Below, piece after piece: positions 7,356 through 16,252 of a DNA stretch of 64,000 nucleotides. A program made the translations under genes and the position numbers. Location: NCBI GenBank assembly GCA_023416585.1, contig JAEZHM010000081.1, forward strand, positions 124,001-188,000, given 5' to 3'. The stretch is from Bacillota bacterium. Lineage in GTDB: Bacteria > Bacillota > Clostridia > Christensenellales > Aristaeellaceae. Every line of letters begins with the position of its first letter. The first letter of the stretch is position 1. The notes beneath the pieces are model-generated. The model made no database searches, was not told the origin of the DNA, and saw nothing but the letters and a program-made list of their open reading frames with translations.

Positions 7356-9721
7356 GTACATGCCTCCTTTCCCGTAAGCTGCCAGACCTTTTCAAACGTC
7401 AAGGGCAGCTCATCCATTTCTTTGCCGGTGGCAGCAGCCAGGGCATTGGCCAGGGCAGGAGCCATGCCGATTGTGCCGTGCTCATTGATACCGCGGTATC
7501 CAAAGGGGCCGTCCTTGTTGGGCGTTTCCAGGAAGGCCACGTCGTAGGCGGGACTTTCACCAAAATGCATGACCTTATAGATGCGGAAACTGGATTCTGA
7601 AAGCTGTGCCCGTTCGTTATACGTGAGATGCTCCCGTGTCGCTACGCTCAGCCCCATATGCATGCCGCCTGTTAACTGCCCGCGGCTGTTGGCGGCGTGT
7701 ACCACCTTTCCTTCATCTATGGCTGTTACGGCATGCAATAGGCGGTATGTGCGTTCCTTTTTGTCATATTCAATTTCCACCGCCTGCGCTGCCGGCGTCC
7801 AATAGGGGCCGCTCCTTCCCCGGCCGGTTTCCGTATCCAGCGTTGTTAGGTGTTCCATGACGTAGCTTCCCCTGCCAATCACCTGGCCGCCGATGGTAAT
7901 CCCGTTTTGCAGCTTCAAACCGCCCACAAGATGCCGAATCTCTACAAACACGTCCGGGTCGCTTACTTGATATACCTTTTCATAGCCTACTTCCAAATGG
8001 CCTGCCTGACACCTTAATGCTATGGCCGCCACCTTTTTGAGCTGTTCGATGGCATCGTCCGCCGCTGATATGACCGCATTGCCGGCCATGAAGAGGGACA
8101 TGCTGGCAACGGTTTTCCAGTGCTCCGGGGACACCCTTGTATCGACTGTCTCTTTGACGAAAATCCGCTGCGGGTCCATGCGCAGCTTTTCGGCCAGGAC
8201 CTGTCGTATGGATGGAACAAACCCCTGGCCGCATTCCACCACGCCGCAGACGATGTTCACAGTGCCGTCCGCGCAAAAGAGGATCACCGCGCCGGAGCTT
8301 GCGTCAGTGGGGGAACTGGACGTTTTTGTGAGGCATGCCAGGCCTTTGGCTCTCACTTTATCCTTCCCGGCGGGAATGACCTGCCCTTCCTCCCACACGA
8401 TCATCTGCGCCGCCTTATTCAGGCACCCCGCGGGATCGCCGAAATTGCTCTTTGTTGTTTTCACCTGGGTGGGTGTTGTGCCGCCCTCTTTGTTCAGGTT
8501 CAATAGCCGCACTTTCGCCGCATCCATATTCAAAGCTTTTGCCAGCTTATCCATCATACGTTCCATGCAAAAGGTGGATGTCTCATGGCCAAAACCCCGG
8601 AAGGAGGTGGCGTATACGTGATTGGTGTACACGCAATAAGCGTCGCACTGTATATTGTCTATCGCGTAAACCTCTCCGGTATTGCAGGCGGCGGCATACG
8701 CCATCCTGGGGCCTGAATCGGCATACCCGCCCGTATCTATATAGTGAGTTGCCTCCAAAGCAACAATCTTCCCATCCTTCTTCGCGCCGATTTTCAGCGT
8801 GCAGTCAGCCCCTATTTTGCAGCCTACGGAAGTGAAGCATTGTTCCCGTGAGAAGGAAAGGGCAACCTTTTGACCGCCCACCGCCTTGGTTGCAATATAG
8901 GCCAGCATTTCGGGATGTCCGTTTACTTTTCCGCCGTATGCCCCGCCCACGGGAAAACCGAATATCTCGATCTGCCCTTCGGAAAGCTGGAAGTGGGATG
9001 CGATCGTATTTCTGAGATTGTGGGGGCCCTGTGTGGAGGTTTCAATAACAACCGTTCCGTCACCCTTGATAAATGCGGTGGCGGTGCGGGTTTCCATATA
9101 GCTGTGGGCGGCCTGGGGCAATACAAAATGCCCTTCCACCGTTACCTCACTGTCTTTCAAGCCTGAGGACATATCCCCTTTGCGGATCTTGACATGATTG
9201 ACGATGTTGGTGTTCAGTTTGGGATGAAGGTCGCCAACAGCATGCTTATATTCAGCCATACCCGGATGAATCAGCGGTGCTTCGTTTGACACCGCGTCGA
9301 TTACAGAATTCACCACGGGCAAAGGCTCATACGTAACCTTAATACGGGACGCGGCTTGCACGGCTTGCCACTTTTCGCGGGCAACCACCAGTGCCACGGG
9401 TTCCCCACAATAACGCACGGTTTCCCGGGCCAATAGAGGCATATCTTCGATCTGGCTTCCAATTAGTACCGCGCAGTCTTCCCCTGTCAATATGGTAATC
9501 ACGCCAGGGACCGAAAGGGCCTCCTGCATATCGACAGACCGGATGATTCCATGCGCTTCCCCCGATACGTGCAGCATGGCATGCAGGCAGGATGTTTCTA
9601 TTTCATCCTTGACATAATGCAAATTCCCGGCGGCTTTATCTATTGCATCCGGCCGCCGGAGTGATATGTCCAATATACTTTCAGCCATGGGCATCTCATC
9701 CTTTTTTGGCTTAATGCTCAT
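7352..9721 (-). CDS. Molybdenum hydroxylase, catalytic molybdopterin subunit (XdhA/CoxL family)
   Basis: At 789 residues this is the normal size for the large subunit when the enzyme is split into three chains. It has the N-terminal RRPDAIDKAAGNLHYVKD segment, the molybdopterin-binding SFRGFGHETSTFCMERMMDKLA region, GVVECGQG, and the C-terminal YRGINEHGTIG segment in which Glu747 corresponds to the catalytic glutamate. The enzyme hydroxylates an aromatic heterocycle or aldehyde; hypoxanthine/xanthine is possible but the substrate is not settled by these motifs. The Asn in INEHG replaces a residue that is often Gly. It is first in the operon; no accessory (XdhC/MocA-type) or cofactor synthesis gene is adjacent. 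Confidence 0.93.
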   Translation of the reverse strand: MSIKPKKDEMPMAESILDISLRRPDAIDKAAGNLHYVKDEIETSCLHAMLHVSGEAHGIIRSVDMQEALSVPGVITILTGEDCAVLIGSQIEDMPLLARETVRYCGEPVALVVAREKWQAVQAASRIKVTYEPLPVVNSVIDAVSNEAPLIHPGMAEYKHAVGDLHPKLNTNIVNHVKIRKGDMSSGLKDSEVTVEGHFVLPQAAHSYMETRTATAFIKGDGTVVIETSTQGPHNLRNTIASHFQLSEGQIEIFGFPVGGAYGGKVNGHPEMLAYIATKAVGGQKVALSFSREQCFTSVGCKIGADCTLKIGAKKDGKIVALEATHYIDTGGYADSGPRMAYAAACNTGEVYAIDNIQCDAYCVYTNHVYATSFRGFGHETSTFCMERMMDKLAKALNMDAAKVRLLNLNKEGGTTPTQVKTTKSNFGDPAGCLNKAAQMIVWEEGQVIPAGKDKVRAKGLACLTKTSSSPTDASSGAVILFCADGTVNIVCGVVECGQGFVPSIRQVLAEKLRMDPQRIFVKETVDTRVSPEHWKTVASMSLFMAGNAVISAADDAIEQLKKVAAIALRCQAGHLEVGYEKVYQVSDPDVFVEIRHLVGGLKLQNGITIGGQVIGRGSYVMEHLTTLDTETGRGRSGPYWTPAAQAVEIEYDKKERTYRLLHAVTAIDEGKVVHAANSRGQLTGGMHMGLSVATREHLTYNERAQLSESSFRIYKVMHFGESPAYDVAFLETPNKDGPFGYRGINEHGTIGMAPALANALAAATGKEMDELPLTFEKVWQLTGKEACT

Positions 9722-9785
9722 ATTATTCCCTAATTGTATGGAAATAAACTTTTACTGCCTGAATTTAAACCCATATTCAAAGCAC

Positions 9786-9816
9786 AAAAAGCCGCCCCAT
9801 TCGAAGCCGGCTTTTT
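9786..9816 (-). terminator. Terminator after LacI-type regulator gene
   Basis: Perfect 9-bp stem AAAAAGCCG/CGGCTTTTT (9786-9794 with 9808-9816), with a T run on either strand. It separates the sugar locus from the hydroxylase operon. Confidence 0.88.
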
Positions 9817-9838
9817 CGTTATACTTTGTTTTAGGAAT

Positions 9839-10858
9839 TTATAGGGTATCCATCTTAAGCAAGGTATGGGGCATCAGCACCTTCTTGGGCAGCGGTTCCC
9901 CGCTTGCCGCTCGAATCAACAGCTGGGCGGCTTTTGCACCCAACTCGCCGATATGCAGGGAAACCGTGGTCAGGCGGGGCTGAAATGCATGCAGAAGGGG
10001 AATGTTGTCGTAGCCGGCAATAGCGTAATCCTTGGGTGCCTCAAGGCCGATCTTCATTAACATCTGGTGGATCTCAACGGCGTAAACATCGCTGGTGCAC
10101 AGGATGCAGGGGCGCGGCCCACGGTTGTAATCATACTTCAACAGTGCTTCCAGATAACCGGAATCACCGAGGATTGTCGCTTCCGCTTCGGGGCATGCAG
10201 CCAACTCTTCATCAAACCCCTGCTTCCTGCGCAGAAGCGAATCCATGTTGCTTGTCATAGCCCGGGCAAGGGGTGGGCAGACGTAAAGAAACCGCCGATA
10301 TCCTTGGCTCAGCGCAAAACGTACTAACTCTCTCATAGAGGCATGCTCATCAAATCCCAGGAAAGGCATATCCTGCGCGATTTGATTCATGACAGAGAGG
10401 ATCGGTGTTCCCTGACCGAGCAGATAAGCCCCGTAGTCGGGCTCCTTCACCGCCGAATTTAGCAAAATGCCTTCGACCTGGCGGGCCAGGAGATCCTCCA
10501 GCAGCGATTTCTCGTGCTGCGGGTTCTTGTTGGAGAGCATGATGTAGCTGACATACCCAGCCTCCTGCGCGGCCCGTTGAAAGGCGTTGACCAACTGCGC
10601 ATAGAAGCTGTTGTTGAGGTCGAATACGATGATGCCGAAGCTGCGGCTTCTGCCACGTACCAGGGATTGGGCAAGCCTGTTTTCGCGATATCCATTCTTT
10701 TGCAAAAAGGCAAGGATCTGTGCGCGCGTTTCTTTCCCGACGCCAGGCTTATTGCTAAGAACGCGGTCCAGCGTAATCCGGGACACCCCGCAGGCCAGGG
10801 CGATTTCTTTTTTTGTCATTATGCGTGGGTTGTTTGTTCCGGTAGATTTGCCTGACAT
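9839..10858 (-). CDS. LacI-family transcriptional regulator of the adjacent sugar ABC locus
   Basis: The N-terminus after about 13 extra residues is a LacI helix-turn-helix (KKEIALACGVSRITLDRVLSNKPGVGKETR) followed by the hinge and a periplasmic-binding-protein-like effector domain (SFGIIVFDLNNSFYAQLV, with IAGYDNIPLLHAFQPRLTTV near the C-terminus). It should bind a palindrome with central CG and respond to a sugar. It is the last gene of the unit binding protein - permease - permease - regulator, ten bases after the permease stop. A perfect palindrome with central CG at 14072-14083, right at the promoter of that unit, is its likely operator, which would make the locus self-regulated. Confidence 0.93.
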   Translation of the reverse strand: MSGKSTGTNNPRIMTKKEIALACGVSRITLDRVLSNKPGVGKETRAQILAFLQKNGYRENRLAQSLVRGRSRSFGIIVFDLNNSFYAQLVNAFQRAAQEAGYVSYIMLSNKNPQHEKSLLEDLLARQVEGILLNSAVKEPDYGAYLLGQGTPILSVMNQIAQDMPFLGFDEHASMRELVRFALSQGYRRFLYVCPPLARAMTSNMDSLLRRKQGFDEELAACPEAEATILGDSGYLEALLKYDYNRGPRPCILCTSDVYAVEIHQMLMKIGLEAPKDYAIAGYDNIPLLHAFQPRLTTVSLHIGELGAKAAQLLIRAASGEPLPKKVLMPHTLLKMDTL

Positions 10859-10868
10859 GAGCCCTCGT

Positions 10869-11708
10869 TCATCCTTTCAACCCGCTGAGTGTAATCCCTT
10901 CCAAAAGGAAGCGCTGACAAAACAGATAGAATACCAGCGGGGGTATTAATGATAATATCACACCTGCGAGCACAACGCCCTGGTTTCCACTCATAAAAAC
11001 CCCCCGAAGCACTGTTAAACCCAGCGGCAGCGTCATCTTGGCCTCCGAGTTGATGTAGATCAGCGGTCCATAGAAGTCATTCCAGGTACCGATCATGGTT
11101 TGCAAAGCGATCACAATCAAGGCGGGCTTGGCCATCGGCAGGATGATACAGGCGTAGCAGTAGAGCTTGCTCGCACCATCGATATAGGCGGCCTCATCGT
11201 AGCTTTTGGGGATGGTGAGCATGAATTGGCGGATCAAAAAAATGCCCATAGCGGCAAAAGAGGCCGGCAGTATAAGCGCCAGGTGGCTGTTCACCAAACG
11301 CAGCTTGCTCATCAGAATGAAACGCGGGATCCCCATGACGTGCGTCGGGATCATCAGCGAGGCCAAAAAGAGGAAGAACAGTACGTTGCGCCCCCGAAAT
11401 CTCAGCCTGGAGAAGGCATAGGCTGCCATGGATGAGGAAACCACCTGCAACGCTGTGCTGAGCAAGGTGACTTTGAAGGAATTGTACACAAACCTCCCAA
11501 AGGCCACCTTTTCAAAAACCACACGGTAATTTTCCAGGTCAAAGGTCGTTGGCAGGATTGCCGGCGGCAGTTTGAAGGAGTCCATCGGCGCGCGCAGAGT
11601 GGAGGAGATCATCCAGAGGATGGGCACGAGAATATACAGTGCAAAAAAACTTAGCAGGGCCAACACTATAAGTTTGCCAGGCCAGAAGGTCGTTTTATGA
11701 ACAGCCAA
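10869..11708 (-). CDS. Carbohydrate ABC transporter permease (MalG type)
   Basis: An inner-membrane permease of about 279 residues with six expected segments. The EAA loop EAAYIDGASKLYCYACIILPMAKPA, which docks the ATPase, is well conserved, and the C-terminal GITLSGLKG is typical of the MalG branch. I place the start at the TTG at 11708 because AAAGGAG lies eight bases before it, while the ATG at 11744 has no ribosome binding site and would overlap the upstream gene. No ATPase gene is in the locus, so a shared MsmX-like ATPase from elsewhere is expected (established for such importers). Confidence 0.92.
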   Translation of the reverse strand: MAVHKTTFWPGKLIVLALLSFFALYILVPILWMISSTLRAPMDSFKLPPAILPTTFDLENYRVVFEKVAFGRFVYNSFKVTLLSTALQVVSSSMAAYAFSRLRFRGRNVLFFLFLASLMIPTHVMGIPRFILMSKLRLVNSHLALILPASFAAMGIFLIRQFMLTIPKSYDEAAYIDGASKLYCYACIILPMAKPALIVIALQTMIGTWNDFYGPLIYINSEAKMTLPLGLTVLRGVFMSGNQGVVLAGVILSLIPPLVFYLFCQRFLLEGITLSGLKG

Positions 11709-11730
11709 ACCGCTCGCTCCTTTCACAATC

Positions 11731-12636
11731 CTATTCACGGTCATAGGAAACCCAAATTCCCGAAAACCTGAATTGTACCAGGGTGATGCTCATGACGATC
11801 ACCATCAACACCAGGGATTGTGCCGCGGCGTAGCCAAACTTCTGCGATACAAAGGCAGTCTGGTAGATATACAGGCCGATGGAGCGCGAGGCGTCGCCCG
11901 GGCCTCCGCTAGTGAGCATATATGGTTCGTCGAAGATTTGAATTGTACCGATCATCATTGTGACGAAAACAAAAAACAGCGTCGGGCTGAGCAATGGAAA
12001 GGTGATATGGCGCGTTTTCTGCCATACGCTGGCACCGTCGATGGAGGCGGCTTCCAGGTAGGTCTTGTCTATACCCTGCAGGCCAATCAGAAAGTAAAGA
12101 AAATAGCCGCCTACAAACTTCCACAGGCTGAAGAGCATCGTAGCCGGGTAAACCCAGAAGGAAGAATTAAGCCAGGATATCTTTTCCACCCCCAGCAGCC
12201 CCAAATAGTAGTTGAAAATGCCAAAATCCTTATTGAGTACAAAAGTCCAGGCAATGGCGATGGAGGAAGTGGCCAGCAGTGCGGGAAAATAGTAGATGGT
12301 GCGAAAGGCGTATATGAGCGGCTTGCTTTTGAGGCTGCTGACGCCAAGAGCTAGCAGCAGGCCCATGATCATATGCATGGGAACCAGCAGCAGCACAAAC
12401 TTGACCGAATTGGTAAGCGTAACCAAAAAGCGCTTGTCAAGTTTCAGTGCGATCCAGTTCATATAATCGTTCCATACCGCCGGGGTTATGATGTTATATT
12501 TGGTGAAGGACAGATAGAGTACCATGAAAAAGGGCAGCAGCACAAACGCCAGAAAGCCGGCCAGGCTTGGCAGCAGGAAAAGCCAGGCGGCCCGGGCATC
12601 GCTATGTACAGTTCTTCGGTGAGAAAGCCTTGTCAC
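11731..12636 (-). CDS. Carbohydrate ABC transporter permease (MalF type)
   Basis: A six-segment permease, about 301 residues, with the EAA loop EAASIDGASVWQKTRHITFPLLSP and the upstream FLLPSLAGFLAFVLLPFFMVLYLSFT segment usual for MalF/UgpA-type proteins. The GTG at 12636 is chosen as start: AAGGAG sits eight bases upstream, inside the longer open frame. It pairs with the MalG-type permease and the binding protein to import an oligosaccharide. The gap to the binding-protein gene carries a hairpin that may lower permease expression relative to the binding protein. Confidence 0.92.
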   Translation of the reverse strand: MTRLSHRRTVHSDARAAWLFLLPSLAGFLAFVLLPFFMVLYLSFTKYNIITPAVWNDYMNWIALKLDKRFLVTLTNSVKFVLLLVPMHMIMGLLLALGVSSLKSKPLIYAFRTIYYFPALLATSSIAIAWTFVLNKDFGIFNYYLGLLGVEKISWLNSSFWVYPATMLFSLWKFVGGYFLYFLIGLQGIDKTYLEAASIDGASVWQKTRHITFPLLSPTLFFVFVTMMIGTIQIFDEPYMLTSGGPGDASRSIGLYIYQTAFVSQKFGYAAAQSLVLMVIVMSITLVQFRFSGIWVSYDRE

Positions 12637-12700
12637 GCGAGTCACTCCTTTTGAGGGCAATTCCCACGGTATCAAATCAACTGCGAAAATGAGAAATCGA

Positions 12701-12727
12701 GGGAAAGCGCAGGTATCTGGCTTTCCC
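12701..12727 (-). other. Stem-loop between binding-protein and permease genes
   Basis: GGGAAAGC (12701-12708) pairs with GCTTTCCC (12720-12727) around an 11-base loop. There is no T run, so it is more likely an mRNA-stabilising or processing hairpin than a full terminator. Confidence 0.6.
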
Positions 12728-12750
12728 CCGCAAAGAGAATTGGATTAAAA

Positions 12751-14034
12751 TCAGAAGCCCTTCAGCACAAGATCGATCTCTTGCTTCATCGCGTCCAGCG
12801 CCTCGTCCACACCCATTTCATCGGAAAGGATCAGGGATGTGTATCTGTCAAAGATGGTCTGGATATCGTTGTAGCTTGCCGGGCACTCAACTGATTTTGC
12901 AGTCGCCGCACTGTCAAAGAATATTCTGGAATTGGCCGGGAAATCGGTATCCACGACAACCTCCTTCATGACCTCTTCGGACATGGGAATGCCTGAGATA
13001 TCGATGATGGTGCGCTGCGAATCCTTGGAGGAAAGCCAGCAGATCAGCTTGAAAGCATCATCTTTTTTCGTGGAGGAGGAGGAGATCGGCCACAGGCCAA
13101 AGCCCGCAATCGCCTGCTGCTGCTTGTTCGTGGGCAGCCACTGGACATCGATGGATTTGAAGCCGGACTCGTTGTATGTCTTGAAAGGCCAGCGGCCGAG
13201 GAAATCCATGCCCACCTGGTCCGCGATCAGGGTGCCGGCATTGACAGGGGCCACCTTGTATACATAAATCAAATCATGCATGAACTGGAACACTTCCTTG
13301 GCCTCGGGCGAGTTGATGACGCACTCAGTCATGTCGTCGTTGAGGATGGAAGCACCGTTGTTGAATAGCCAGGCTGACATGGCGAAATACCATCCAGGGA
13401 TGTTGCAGCCATAAACCTGGGTGCCATCCGCACGGGTAAAAGTCATCTTCTTGGCATACTCCAGGAATGTGTCGTAATTCCAATTGGCAGGGGGCATATC
13501 GAGGCCGGCTTCTTTGAGTATATTGAGATTGATATGGGTGACAATGTTGTTCCATTCAAAGCCGTAGGCATATGTGACCCCATCAACGGTCAGGGGTTTG
13601 CTGATTTTTTCATTGTTATCCTCAACCATCGCGGCCCACTCGGGGTACTTCTCAATGTAAGGGTTGAGCGGCTCGATCAACCCGTTGGAACGGAAGACCT
13701 CAAAGCCCTCAATGGCCAGGCGGATCACATCGGGCGTATCGCCGCCTGCAATCATCGTCTGGATCTTGGAGTTAAATCCCGCCCAACCGCCGGACGAGGG
13801 GACAAACATGAGTTCGACGGAAATGCCAGTCTTTTCATAGAACTTGGTAAGCACTTCCTGCATGGCTTTCACGCTGAAAGGCTCGCCATCCATGACAATG
13901 CGCAGTACGTTCTTGCCATCCCCGATCATGTTGCGGGTGATCTCCACCTCTTGGTTGGCAGCCTCCCCCAGCGCAGAGCCGACGCCCACCAGGAGCAGTA
14001 CCAGGACAAGGAGAAACGACATGGTCCTTTTCAT
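12751..14034 (-). CDS. Extracellular sugar-binding protein of ABC importer
   Basis: A 427-residue family 1 solute-binding protein. The ATG at 14034 has AAGGAGG six bases upstream; the signal peptide MKRTMSFLLVLVLLLVGVGSALGEA ends in a type I cleavage site with no cysteine, so no lipid anchor is evident. The body has the usual ligand-binding layout, including FMFVPSSGGWAG- and GGDTPDVIRLAIEGFEVF-like segments and VYGCNIPGWYFAMSAWLFNNG. It would capture an oligosaccharide, perhaps one processed by the neighbouring GH123-like enzyme. It is the promoter-proximal gene of the LacI-regulated unit. Confidence 0.93.
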   Translation of the reverse strand: MKRTMSFLLVLVLLLVGVGSALGEAANQEVEITRNMIGDGKNVLRIVMDGEPFSVKAMQEVLTKFYEKTGISVELMFVPSSGGWAGFNSKIQTMIAGGDTPDVIRLAIEGFEVFRSNGLIEPLNPYIEKYPEWAAMVEDNNEKISKPLTVDGVTYAYGFEWNNIVTHINLNILKEAGLDMPPANWNYDTFLEYAKKMTFTRADGTQVYGCNIPGWYFAMSAWLFNNGASILNDDMTECVINSPEAKEVFQFMHDLIYVYKVAPVNAGTLIADQVGMDFLGRWPFKTYNESGFKSIDVQWLPTNKQQQAIAGFGLWPISSSSTKKDDAFKLICWLSSKDSQRTIIDISGIPMSEEVMKEVVVDTDFPANSRIFFDSAATAKSVECPASYNDIQTIFDRYTSLILSDEMGVDEALDAMKQEIDLVLKGF

Positions 14035-14071
14035 GGGATACCTCCTTTTCAATTTTCAAAACACCCAATAT

Positions 14072-14121
14072 GTACACGTGTACGTTGCGCTTATTATACA
14101 CTGTGGGATATTGGCCGTCAA
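14072..14121 (-). promoter_or_regulatory. Promoter with LacI-type operator for the sugar ABC unit
   Basis: On the minus strand TTGACG (14116-14121) and TATAAT (14093-14098) are 17 bases apart, a near-consensus promoter with start near 14086. Just downstream, 14072-14083 is a perfect 12-bp palindrome, GTACACGTGTAC, with the central CG typical of LacI-family operators. A repressor bound there would block initiation; the regulator at the end of the same unit is the obvious candidate. Confidence 0.8.
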
Positions 14122-14151
14122 GAGCTATGCAAATTGTTTTATCAATCAAAT

Positions 14152-14198
14152 GCAAAAAGAAGCGGGTGAATCCGAGAACTGCTCCCGGAATACCCGCT
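14152..14198 (-). terminator. Terminator after GH123-like gene
   Basis: AGCGGGT (14161-14167) pairs with ACCCGCT (14192-14198), with an inner TCCG/CGGA stem. On the minus strand it is followed by TCTTTTT. It separates the glycosidase from the downstream promoter. Confidence 0.75.
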
Positions 14199-14223
14199 CC
14201 CCAATAATGATTGTGTAAGGAAA

Positions 14224-15861
14224 CTACTTCAGGCCTATGTTCCTCATGATTTCATATTCAAGATTTGACCGGAATTCAAGAAATGCTTTTTCTCCCCTGG
14301 GCCAGGCGGAAAAAGACAGGTCTTCTCCCAAAGTGCGGTTAAGCAGTGAAAGTACGCAATCCCTGCCTGCCAACGATTCCAGCAGCCGTAATGCCCGGAC
14401 ATCATCAAAAGCCTTCTGAGTCAACAATCCTCTCAGGCTGTCCATGGCATGGCCATCGGCGGAAGGATAAACCAGGAAAGGATCTCCGGCCGGCCAGCAC
14501 CCATCCCCGTCGCTGGTCCGGTAGGGGTTGATTGGATAGCGCGAATTGCGCCCGAAATAGAAGTTATAGCCCCACTGCAGAAAACCCGAGATCTGATATT
14601 TATACAATTGTGCGCCAAGTATCCGTGTTCTCTCACCGGGCATGGCGATAAAGCTGTTGCTTACATCCCAGTGCTGCCCGCAGCAGTAATATGCCCATAG
14701 ACCCGGAACATTTCTTTTAAGGAAAGGATCGATAGCATCCGTCGCGGCAATCGGGCAGTCAACAGTCCCATCGTCCCAAAACGAAACATCCGATAGCGCA
14801 TCGATCAATGGAAAGCCACGCAGGTACTGTGCGGCCTGATGCTTTGCCGCCAAATAGGCATCCCTGTTCTCTTTGTTAGGCTCATCAGAGATATGAAAAT
14901 AACAGCGTTCAGACACTCCCAATGCCTGCAGGTGCGCTGTTAGCGCGGGCAGGTACTGCCCGAGAAACACCCGGTATTCCGTTCCGCAGGCTGGCGTGTC
15001 CCAGCCAAAAATTCGCTTTTCGCCATCCGGAGTCCAGGCGACGATCTTTGGCGCCGCGGCAGCGCCCCACTGCGTGTAAAGATGCGCCATCTCGAAATAT
15101 TTGATTCCGCACCTTACACAAAGTTGTATCCACCGATCCAGCAGGGTGAAGTCGAACGCGTAGCGCTCAGGATCATTCCTGATAACCTTTACCAGCTGCA
15201 CAGTCTGCCTCTCCGCGCCGGTATCGGTATCCAGCGGCGGTGTATGGATCGGTGTCAGAACCATATTCATGCCCCGCTGCACCGCTTTATGGAGGAAGTT
15301 TTCAATGGTTTTCCAATGCGCTTCTGAGAAGACAGGCATCCCATAATAGGAGGAAAGGGCGTCACAATGGAACCAACGTGTATAAATAAGGCCGTGATCG
15401 GGAAGTTCGGCACCTATGACCCGGACAAGCAGCATTTTTTCGCACAGGGTATTGCCGGACAAGTCACTCATGATGATTTCATAGCGGTGCAGGCCCGCGG
15501 ACAAAATCCTGGGTTCCACCTCCAGAAAAAGGGAGCGCCAGTTTTCATCCGCCTCCAGAATGAGATTGGGAGGGCAATCATCCAGAAAGTCCGGATATAG
15601 CCCTGGCTCATAGCGCAGATAATCCGGATCACTACTGTCATAAGCCGGCAGTTGCACGGCGACAGGTTGTACCCGGTACAGCCGTACAGTGCCCGGTCCG
15701 CTCAGCTTGATCCGAAAGCTTGTTTTCTGCACACTTCTGTATGCAAGCTGGAAACAGATACTTTCATTGAGAAAGCCGGTGATGGTATCCATCTGCGCAT
15801 ATCTTCCCGGGATTTCATTTTGAAATACCTTTGCCATACAACTCAACAGCTTTGCTTCCAT
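14224..15861 (-). CDS. DUF4091 / GH123-like glycoside hydrolase
   Basis: A 545-residue protein without signal peptide. The central region (GLIYTRWFHCDALSSYYG, then MNMVLTPIHTPPLDT, then YFHISDEPNKEN) has the layout of DUF4091/GH123 enzymes, a TIM-barrel family that includes N-acetyl-beta-galactosaminidases working by substrate assistance; the adjacent Asp-Glu of SDEP is the expected catalytic pair. Start at 15861 is favoured by the purine-rich GAGAGGGGAG ahead of it. It lies upstream of and in the same direction as the LacI/ABC unit but has its own terminator, so it is a separate transcript. A cytoplasmic role on imported amino-sugar oligosaccharides is inferred. Confidence 0.8.
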   Translation of the reverse strand: MEAKLLSCMAKVFQNEIPGRYAQMDTITGFLNESICFQLAYRSVQKTSFRIKLSGPGTVRLYRVQPVAVQLPAYDSSDPDYLRYEPGLYPDFLDDCPPNLILEADENWRSLFLEVEPRILSAGLHRYEIIMSDLSGNTLCEKMLLVRVIGAELPDHGLIYTRWFHCDALSSYYGMPVFSEAHWKTIENFLHKAVQRGMNMVLTPIHTPPLDTDTGAERQTVQLVKVIRNDPERYAFDFTLLDRWIQLCVRCGIKYFEMAHLYTQWGAAAAPKIVAWTPDGEKRIFGWDTPACGTEYRVFLGQYLPALTAHLQALGVSERCYFHISDEPNKENRDAYLAAKHQAAQYLRGFPLIDALSDVSFWDDGTVDCPIAATDAIDPFLKRNVPGLWAYYCCGQHWDVSNSFIAMPGERTRILGAQLYKYQISGFLQWGYNFYFGRNSRYPINPYRTSDGDGCWPAGDPFLVYPSADGHAMDSLRGLLTQKAFDDVRALRLLESLAGRDCVLSLLNRTLGEDLSFSAWPRGEKAFLEFRSNLEYEIMRNIGLK

Positions 15862-15918
15862 AGGCTCCCCTCTCTCCATTGGTTAAAAATGATTTGCTTA
15901 ATGTCCCAGCCGATTCTC

Positions 15919-15936
15919 ATTATACCTCTGCAGAGG
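15919..15936 (-). promoter_or_regulatory. Candidate promoter and palindrome for GH123-like gene
   Basis: A minus-strand TATAAT (15919-15924) is directly abutted on its upstream side by the 12-bp palindrome CCTCTGCAGAGG (15925-15936). The -35 hexamer at the expected place is poor, so the palindrome may be a regulator site. From 15880 to 16252 the only other support is for the promoter at 16096-16124. Confidence 0.4.
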
Positions 15937-16095
15937 GCTGCTTTTCAGTAAATACGTTAAATTTGTATCTTGGTTACGATTCTATCCAAGTGAGCTGCAA
16001 ACCTCTCATCCGCGCTGCCTGCACGGTCTGCTTCCATGGCTGCGATTAGAGCTAAGTCTGGAAGATAGAGTATGCGCTCTGTCCCCTGTAACAGC

Positions 16096-16124
16096 TTTAC
16101 TTTCTGCTTTCTCCCATGTATAAT
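16096..16124 (+). promoter_or_regulatory. Candidate promoter of GH1-GH13-GH36-symporter operon
   Basis: TTTACT (16096-16101) and TATAAT (16119-16124) are 17 bases apart, giving a leader of about 120 bases before the GH1 gene. Confidence 0.5.
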
Positions 16125-16252
16125 TTTGTCATCATAGCTTCCGGCAGTTGAAGGAGTCACAGCCTTTTCGCGAGAGCAGATTTCGTGGAAACAGTGCCGT
16201 TTGTCAGAAATGCATATCAAGTGGCCTTAGAAAAAATCTCTGGAGGTACAAC

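Noticed and set aside
15957..16220. Open frame of 87 codons on the minus strand upstream of the GH1 gene
   Set aside because: No ribosome binding site, no family resemblance, and it overlaps the promoter and leader proposed for the GH1 operon.
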